Below, piece by piece: positions 60,479 through 64,000 of a stretch of 64,000 bases of DNA (positions are counted from its first letter, which is position 1; the number at the start of each line of letters is the position of its first letter). Origin of the DNA: an uncultured Oscillibacter sp. (GTDB taxonomy: Bacteria > Bacillota > Clostridia > Oscillospirales > Oscillospiraceae); contig CAJTMG010000002.1 of the NCBI GenBank assembly GCA_910577405.1, positions 186,001 to 250,000 on the forward strand, read 5' to 3'. The notes beneath the pieces were generated by a model that saw only the letters and a program-made list of their open reading frames with translations, did not search any database and had not been told where the DNA came from. The position numbers and the translations under genes were made by a program.

Positions 60479-61183
60479 TCATGTCACGGCCATGCCGACG
60501 AGAACGCCCAGGATTGCAAAAAGGGCGGGGGCTTTGGTCTGGCAAAGGGCGGCGGCTTCCGGCAGGAGTTCACCGAAAACAACATAAAGCATCGCGCCGG
60601 CGGCAAAACTGAGGGCGGCCATCAGCGCGTAAGGCCCCATAGAACCCAAACGATATCCCAGCGCGGCTCCTAAGACCGTAGGCGCACCGGTAAGAGCGGC
60701 GAGACCGGTGGCTTTCCAACGGCTCTGGCCTCCGGCGGCAAGGGGCGCGGCAATGGCCATGCCTTCCGGGATATTATGCAGGCCGATTACCACAGCCATG
60801 GTCCAGCCCTGCCGTACGGTCTCCCCAGCCGCAAAGGACGCCCCGATCACCATGCCCTCCGGGACGTTGTGTACCGCGATTGCCGCCGCCATCACCAGAC
60901 CCGCCAGCAGCAAGCCCTCCCGTTCCCTTGCCAGAAGGCCGTTCAGAGCCGCCGTCACCCCGCAGCCGCTGAGAACCCCTAAAGTCAGCAGGGCCGGCGC
61001 GTTGGCGGAAGCGGCGTCCGTCAGAAGACCGAAGCAGACCACTGATACCATAACGCCTCCCGCAAAGCTCAGGAGCAGACTGGTCAGCCGTCCCGAGCCG
61101 CGCCGGAACAGACACGCGCCTCCGCCGCCTATGCCCGTTCCGCCGATCCCCGCCGCCGTGGTTACCAGAATCGCCTCCAGCAT
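60479..61183 (-). CDS. ZIP family metal transporter
   Basis: A 234-residue ZIP/ZupT-type transporter with about eight membrane helices. Both metal-site motifs are intact: HNVPEGMVIG and HNIPEGMAIA. The paralogue at 5566 has Gln in place of the second His, so the two may prefer different metals. A glycine-rich first helix (GIGGTGIGGGG) is notable. The second of two nearby ATG codons (61183) has better spacing from GGGAGGGG. Between this gene and the end of the pyr operon lies only a weak CTCTTTT/AAAAGAG hairpin. Confidence 0.88.
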   Translation of the reverse strand: MLEAILVTTAAGIGGTGIGGGGACLFRRGSGRLTSLLLSFAGGVMVSVVCFGLLTDAASANAPALLTLGVLSGCGVTAALNGLLAREREGLLLAGLVMAAAIAVHNVPEGMVIGASFAAGETVRQGWTMAVVIGLHNIPEGMAIAAPLAAGGQSRWKATGLAALTGAPTVLGAALGYRLGSMGPYALMAALSFAAGAMLYVVFGELLPEAAALCQTKAPALFAILGVLVGMAVT

Positions 61184-61284
61184 ATACATCCCCTCCCGCT
61201 CTTACTCTATTCCCCTCCGGACGGGTTCAGAACGGCCCTTTTCCATACTTTTTGCCGGTTTTGGAGAAAATTTCTTCAAAGCCC

Positions 61285-61313
61285 TTGCGGAGTCCGGAAA
61301 AAAGGTGTATCAT
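61285..61313 (+). promoter_or_regulatory. Promoter of the thi operon
   Basis: TTGCGG (61285-61290), 17 bp, TATCAT (61308-61313), about 18 bp before the riboswitch. Confidence 0.75.
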
Positions 61314-61329
61314 AGTCCTACAATTACAA

Positions 61330-61415
61330 AAGGGGAGTCCGCTGGCGTGGGCTGAGAGGAGGCTGTGAAGGCCTCGACCCGAAACCTGATTTGGATCATG
61401 CCAACGTAGGGAAAT
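61330..61415 (+). ncRNA. TPP riboswitch (THI element)
   Basis: The aptamer shows the conserved blocks of the thiamin pyrophosphate riboswitch in order: GGGGAGTCC, GGGCTGAGAGG, GACCCGAAACCTGATTTGG and ATCATGCCAACGTAGGGAA. It is followed by a terminator hairpin, so bound TPP is expected to stop transcription before thiE. Confidence 0.95.
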
Positions 61416-61422
61416 AGCACAG

Positions 61423-61458
61423 CGCAGACAGACCAGGTATGGTTTGCCTGCGTTTTTT
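61423..61458 (+). terminator. Riboswitch-controlled attenuator
   Basis: CGCAGACAGACC pairs with GGTTTGCCTGCG (one mismatch, one G-T pair), followed by six T. It lies between the aptamer and thiE and is the expression platform. Confidence 0.88.
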
Positions 61459-61479
61459 GCGTTTTCAGGAGGTTTTATC

Positions 61480-62115
61480 ATGCAAGTAAACAGAGAAAAA
61501 TACCGGCTCTATGCTGTGACGGACCGCAGGTGGGCCAAGGACCGGGAAGACTTTTTCCGTCAAATTGAAGCGGTAATTGACGGCGGCGCGGGAGTGGTAC
61601 AGTTCCGGGAGAAGGATCTGACTCCCGTTCAGTTCCTGGAGGACGCCCGGCGTTTTGCGGACCTCTGCCGTTCTAAGGGCGTACTGGGGATGATCAACGA
61701 CGATCCCGACACGGCCCTTGCAGTGCAGGCGGACGGCGTGCATATAGGGCAGTCGGATATGGAGGCCTGCCGCGCAAGGGACCTGCTGGGATCTGGAAGA
61801 ATCGTCGGCGTGTCGGTCCATACGGTGGAGCAGGCGCTGCGGGCACAGGCGGCAGGGGCGGACTACCTGGGTGTAGGGGCGGTCTTTCCTACCGGCACCA
61901 AGGATGACGCTGAGCTGGTTTCCCGGGAGACCATCCGGGCCATCACCGACGCCGTGGAACTGCCTGTGGTGGCCATCGGCGGTGTGGGCCGGGAGAATAT
62001 CCGGGAGCTGAAGGGCCTGGGACTTGCGGGAGTGGCCGTGGTATCCGCGCTTTTCGCCCAAAAAGACCCCAAAGCTGCCGCTGAAGGACTGCTGGCTCTG
62101 GCAAAGGAACTGTAA
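61480..62115 (+). CDS. thiE: Thiamine-phosphate synthase
   Basis: A 211-residue TIM barrel that joins HMP pyrophosphate and thiazole phosphate to thiamin phosphate. LYAVTDRR at the start, VVQFREKDL, INDDPDTALAVQADGVHIGQSD in consecutive parts, GADYLGVGAVFPT and AIGGVGREN are family hallmarks. The ATG at 61480 follows AGGAGG. It is the first gene after the TPP riboswitch. No thiazole kinase (thiM) is visible before the window ends. Confidence 0.96.
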   Translation: MQVNREKYRLYAVTDRRWAKDREDFFRQIEAVIDGGAGVVQFREKDLTPVQFLEDARRFADLCRSKGVLGMINDDPDTALAVQADGVHIGQSDMEACRARDLLGSGRIVGVSVHTVEQALRAQAAGADYLGVGAVFPTGTKDDAELVSRETIRAITDAVELPVVAIGGVGRENIRELKGLGLAGVAVVSALFAQKDPKAAAEGLLALAKEL

Positions 62116-62132
62116 CAACCGCAAAAAGCAGC

Positions 62133-62250
62133 ATACAACCACAAAAAAGCCGTATGCAGCCACAAAGGATAAGAATACAACCACAAAAAAGCCGTATGCA
62201 GCCACAAAGGATAAGAATACAACCACAAAAAAGCCGTATACAACCATAAA
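62133..62250 (+). repeat. 42-bp tandem repeat between thiE and thiD
   Basis: A 42-bp unit beginning ATACAACCACAAAAAAGCCG starts at 62133, 62175 and 62217: two full copies and a shorter third one. The copies are nearly identical. The block is A-rich on the plus strand and very unlike the GC-rich flanks. Open frames pass through it on both strands but are low-complexity and have no ribosome site. Confidence 0.92.
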
Positions 62251-62359
62251 AACATTCCACAACTGTGAAAACCGGCTTCGGTCGTTTTTCAGGCGGCACG
62301 TTGGGGGCACCACCTCGCGCCGCGTTATAAAACATCAATGCAGAAAAGGAGTAATGAAC

Positions 62360-63169
62360 ATGAAAACAGCATTGACGATCGCTGGAACCGACCCCAGCGG
62401 AGGCGCCGGGATTCAGGCTGACATCAAGACTATGACAGCAAACGGGGTCTTTGCCCTGACCGCCGTCACAGCACTGGTGGCCCAGAACACAACCGGCGTT
62501 ACAAGCATTCAGGAATCTTCCCCGGAATTCCTGGCTCAGCAATTGGACTGCGTGTTTACCGACATCTTTCCCGACGCCGTAAAGACCGGAATGGTGTCCA
62601 GCATCCCCCTGATTGAGGTCATCGCGGACAAGCTGACCCAGTACCAGGCGCGGAACATCGTGGTGGACCCGGTGATGGTAGCCACCTCCGGAGACCGGCT
62701 GATTTCGGACGGCGCGCTGGAAACCCTGAAACGCCGTCTGCTTCCTCTGGCGGCCGTCCTGACCCCAAACATCCCGGAAGCCGAAATCCTGGCCGGCAGA
62801 AGCATCCGGAGCTATGACGATATGGTGTTTGCCGGGAAGGAGATACGGGAAAAATATGGCTGCGCGGTCCTGTGCAAGGGCGGGCATCAGATCAGCGACG
62901 CCAACGATGTTCTGATTGACCGTGACGGGTCCATATGCTTCTTTACCGCCAAACGAATCAACAATCCCAACACTCACGGCACCGGCTGCACTCTCTCCAG
63001 CGCCATTGCGTCCAATCTGGCCAGGGGCTTTTCTCTGGAGGATTCCATCGAACGGGCGAAAAAGTACATTGCAGGCGCGCTTTCGGCCATGCTGGACCTT
63101 GGCAGGGGTTCCGGACCCATGGACCATATGTGGGACCTGCACAGCCGCTTTATTGATGGGGAGGTCTGA
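62360..63169 (+). CDS. thiD: HMP / HMP-phosphate kinase
   Basis: A 269-residue ribokinase-fold enzyme that phosphorylates hydroxymethylpyrimidine twice. The start TALTIAGTDPSGGAGIQAD, the VVDPVMVATSGD segment and the C-terminal NTHGTGCTLSSAIASNL with the catalytic base are all clear. The ATG at 62360 follows AAAGGAG; the reading frame is open far upstream through the tandem repeat, but that part is not protein-like. It works with ThiE and the CytX permease in HMP salvage. Confidence 0.96.
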   Translation: MKTALTIAGTDPSGGAGIQADIKTMTANGVFALTAVTALVAQNTTGVTSIQESSPEFLAQQLDCVFTDIFPDAVKTGMVSSIPLIEVIADKLTQYQARNIVVDPVMVATSGDRLISDGALETLKRRLLPLAAVLTPNIPEAEILAGRSIRSYDDMVFAGKEIREKYGCAVLCKGGHQISDANDVLIDRDGSICFFTAKRINNPNTHGTGCTLSSAIASNLARGFSLEDSIERAKKYIAGALSAMLDLGRGSGPMDHMWDLHSRFIDGEV

Positions 63170-63171
63170 CA

Positions 63172-64000
63172 ATGAAAAAGACCACCGCTGCACAGAATGG
63201 CCTGATTTGGTTTGGCGCAGGCGTGTCGCTGGCGGAGATTCTCACTGGGACCAGCTTCGCGCCTCTGGGCATGGCAAAGGGGTTCGCGGCGATTGTGACC
63301 GGGCATCTCATTGGCTGCGGACTGCTCTTCCTGGCGGGATTGATCGGCGGCAGAAGCGGCAGGAGTGCCATGGAAACGGTGAAAATGAGTTTCGGGCAGA
63401 AAGGCGGGCTGTTTTTTGCGGTCCTGAACATTTTGCAGCTTGCGGGCTGGACGGCTATCATGATTTATGACGGCGCGTTGGCTGTGGGAGGGATTTTCCC
63501 GGCGGGACAATGGGTCTGGTGCCTGGTGATTGGCGGGTTGATCCTGATCTGGATTCTCATCGGCGTGACGAACCTGGGCTGGCTGAACCGGCTGTCTATG
63601 GCGGCGCTGTTTCTCCTGACGCTGGTTCTGAGCGGCGTGATTTTCGGCTCCGGGACGCCTGCGGGCAAGGACCTGGGGGAAACGATGACCTTCGGCGCGG
63701 CTGTAGAGCTGGCGGTGGCAATGCCCTTGAGCTGGCTGCCTCTTATCAGCGATTACACCAGAGAGGCCGAAAAACCCATCCCGGCGACCCTTACAAGCGC
63801 GTTGGTTTACGGCCTGACCTCCACTTGGATGTATACCATCGGCATGGGCGCGGCAATTTACACCGGGGTATCCGATATCTCCGCGATTATGGTCAAGGCC
63901 GGGCTGGGCATCGCTGCGCTGGCGATTCTGATTCTCTCCACGGTCACCACCACGTTCCTTGACGCCTGGTCCGCCGGAATTTCTGCCGAATCTCTCAGCA
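63172..64000 (+). CDS. cytX: Hydroxymethylpyrimidine permease CytX (partial)
   Basis: The first 276 codons of an NCS1-family (cytosine permease-like) transporter; the gene runs past the right edge of the window. LIWFGAGVSLAEILTG, GHLIGCGLLFLAG and the PLSWLPLISDYTREA segment fit the CytX group, which occurs behind TPP riboswitches and is predicted to import HMP. It starts 2 bp after thiD. With thiE and thiD this makes a salvage operon, not a full biosynthetic one, at least within view. Confidence 0.85.
   Translation, partial: MKKTTAAQNGLIWFGAGVSLAEILTGTSFAPLGMAKGFAAIVTGHLIGCGLLFLAGLIGGRSGRSAMETVKMSFGQKGGLFFAVLNILQLAGWTAIMIYDGALAVGGIFPAGQWVWCLVIGGLILIWILIGVTNLGWLNRLSMAALFLLTLVLSGVIFGSGTPAGKDLGETMTFGAAVELAVAMPLSWLPLISDYTREAEKPIPATLTSALVYGLTSTWMYTIGMGAAIYTGVSDISAIMVKAGLGIAALAILILSTVTTTFLDAWSAGISAESLS

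Noticed and set aside
62024..62359. Long N-terminal extension of thiD through the 42-bp repeats
   Set aside because: The extension begins within thiE, is Lys/Thr low-complexity sequence and has no ribosome site; ThiD homologues start at the 62360 ATG.

Overview
The window looks like a chromosomal segment of a GC-rich Gram-positive of the class Clostridia, most likely an Oscillospiraceae-type gut bacterium. The reasons are the YlxM-Ffh order, the CD1247-type acidic zinc-ribbon protein, a firmicute type-2 GalT, a GerMN lipoprotein beside an OmpR-type two-component system, an LCP protein between NadD/YqeK and RsfS, SMC near FtsY, the PyrK/PyrDB type of dihydroorotate dehydrogenase, and strong AGGAGG ribosome sites. 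No rRNA, tRNA, CRISPR array, transposase or phage gene was found by eye. Many genes are preceded by a sigma-A promoter with exactly 17 bp spacing and followed by a clear intrinsic terminator.

Layout. 0-9 kb: purine salvage (xanthine-type permease, guanine deaminase), a SprA-like protein, a DUF4349 lipoprotein, a ZIP transporter, a YqeG phosphatase and two unknown proteins. 9-15.5 kb: efp, a CD1247-like protein, a frameshifted Imm22-like immunity gene, the ylxM-ffh-rpsP-khpA operon, a cytidylate kinase-like protein and an MBL hydrolase. 15.8-22.4 kb: a divergent cell-envelope locus with two overlapping TetR genes facing a repeat-rich secreted protein and an MMPL exporter. 22.5-27.4 kb: response regulator, histidine kinase and GerMN lipoprotein, ComEA, and a DacF-like carboxypeptidase. 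27.5-33.2 kb: nitroreductase, dipeptidase and the Leloir operon galK-galE-galT. 33.3-46.7 kb: an RHH protein, adenine deaminase, smc, five tiny membrane/zinc-ribbon genes, ftsY, rph-rdgB-yhbY, a fused nadD-yqeK, an LCP protein and rsfS.

46.7-49.7 kb is the accessory part: a lone radical SAM gene, then an AT-rich island with an unknown small protein, two tandem XRE repressors, the wreck of a third, and a tandem 363-366 bp repeat. Each repeat unit carries an Fst/Ldr-like small hydrophobic toxin on the minus strand with its own promoter and terminator, and an opposing plus-strand promoter that would make an antisense RNA. The first toxin copy is intact; the second has a TTG start and a stop in place of a conserved Trp.

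49.7-64 kb: typA, a YbjN-like gene, then the full UMP operon pyrC-pyrK-pyrD-pyrF-pyrE-pyrB-pyrI followed by a YgjP-type metalloprotease, a lipoprotein and an archaeal-type IMP cyclohydrolase. A second ZIP transporter follows on the minus strand. The window ends in a TPP-riboswitch operon, thiE-thiD-cytX, for thiamin precursor salvage; cytX runs off the right edge.

Points most worth checking: the type I toxin-antitoxin tandem, a probable 1-nt deletion at the start of the histidine kinase, the five-gene micro-cluster between smc and ftsY, the two sites with head-on overlapping -10 boxes, and the IMP cyclohydrolase at the end of the pyrimidine operon.
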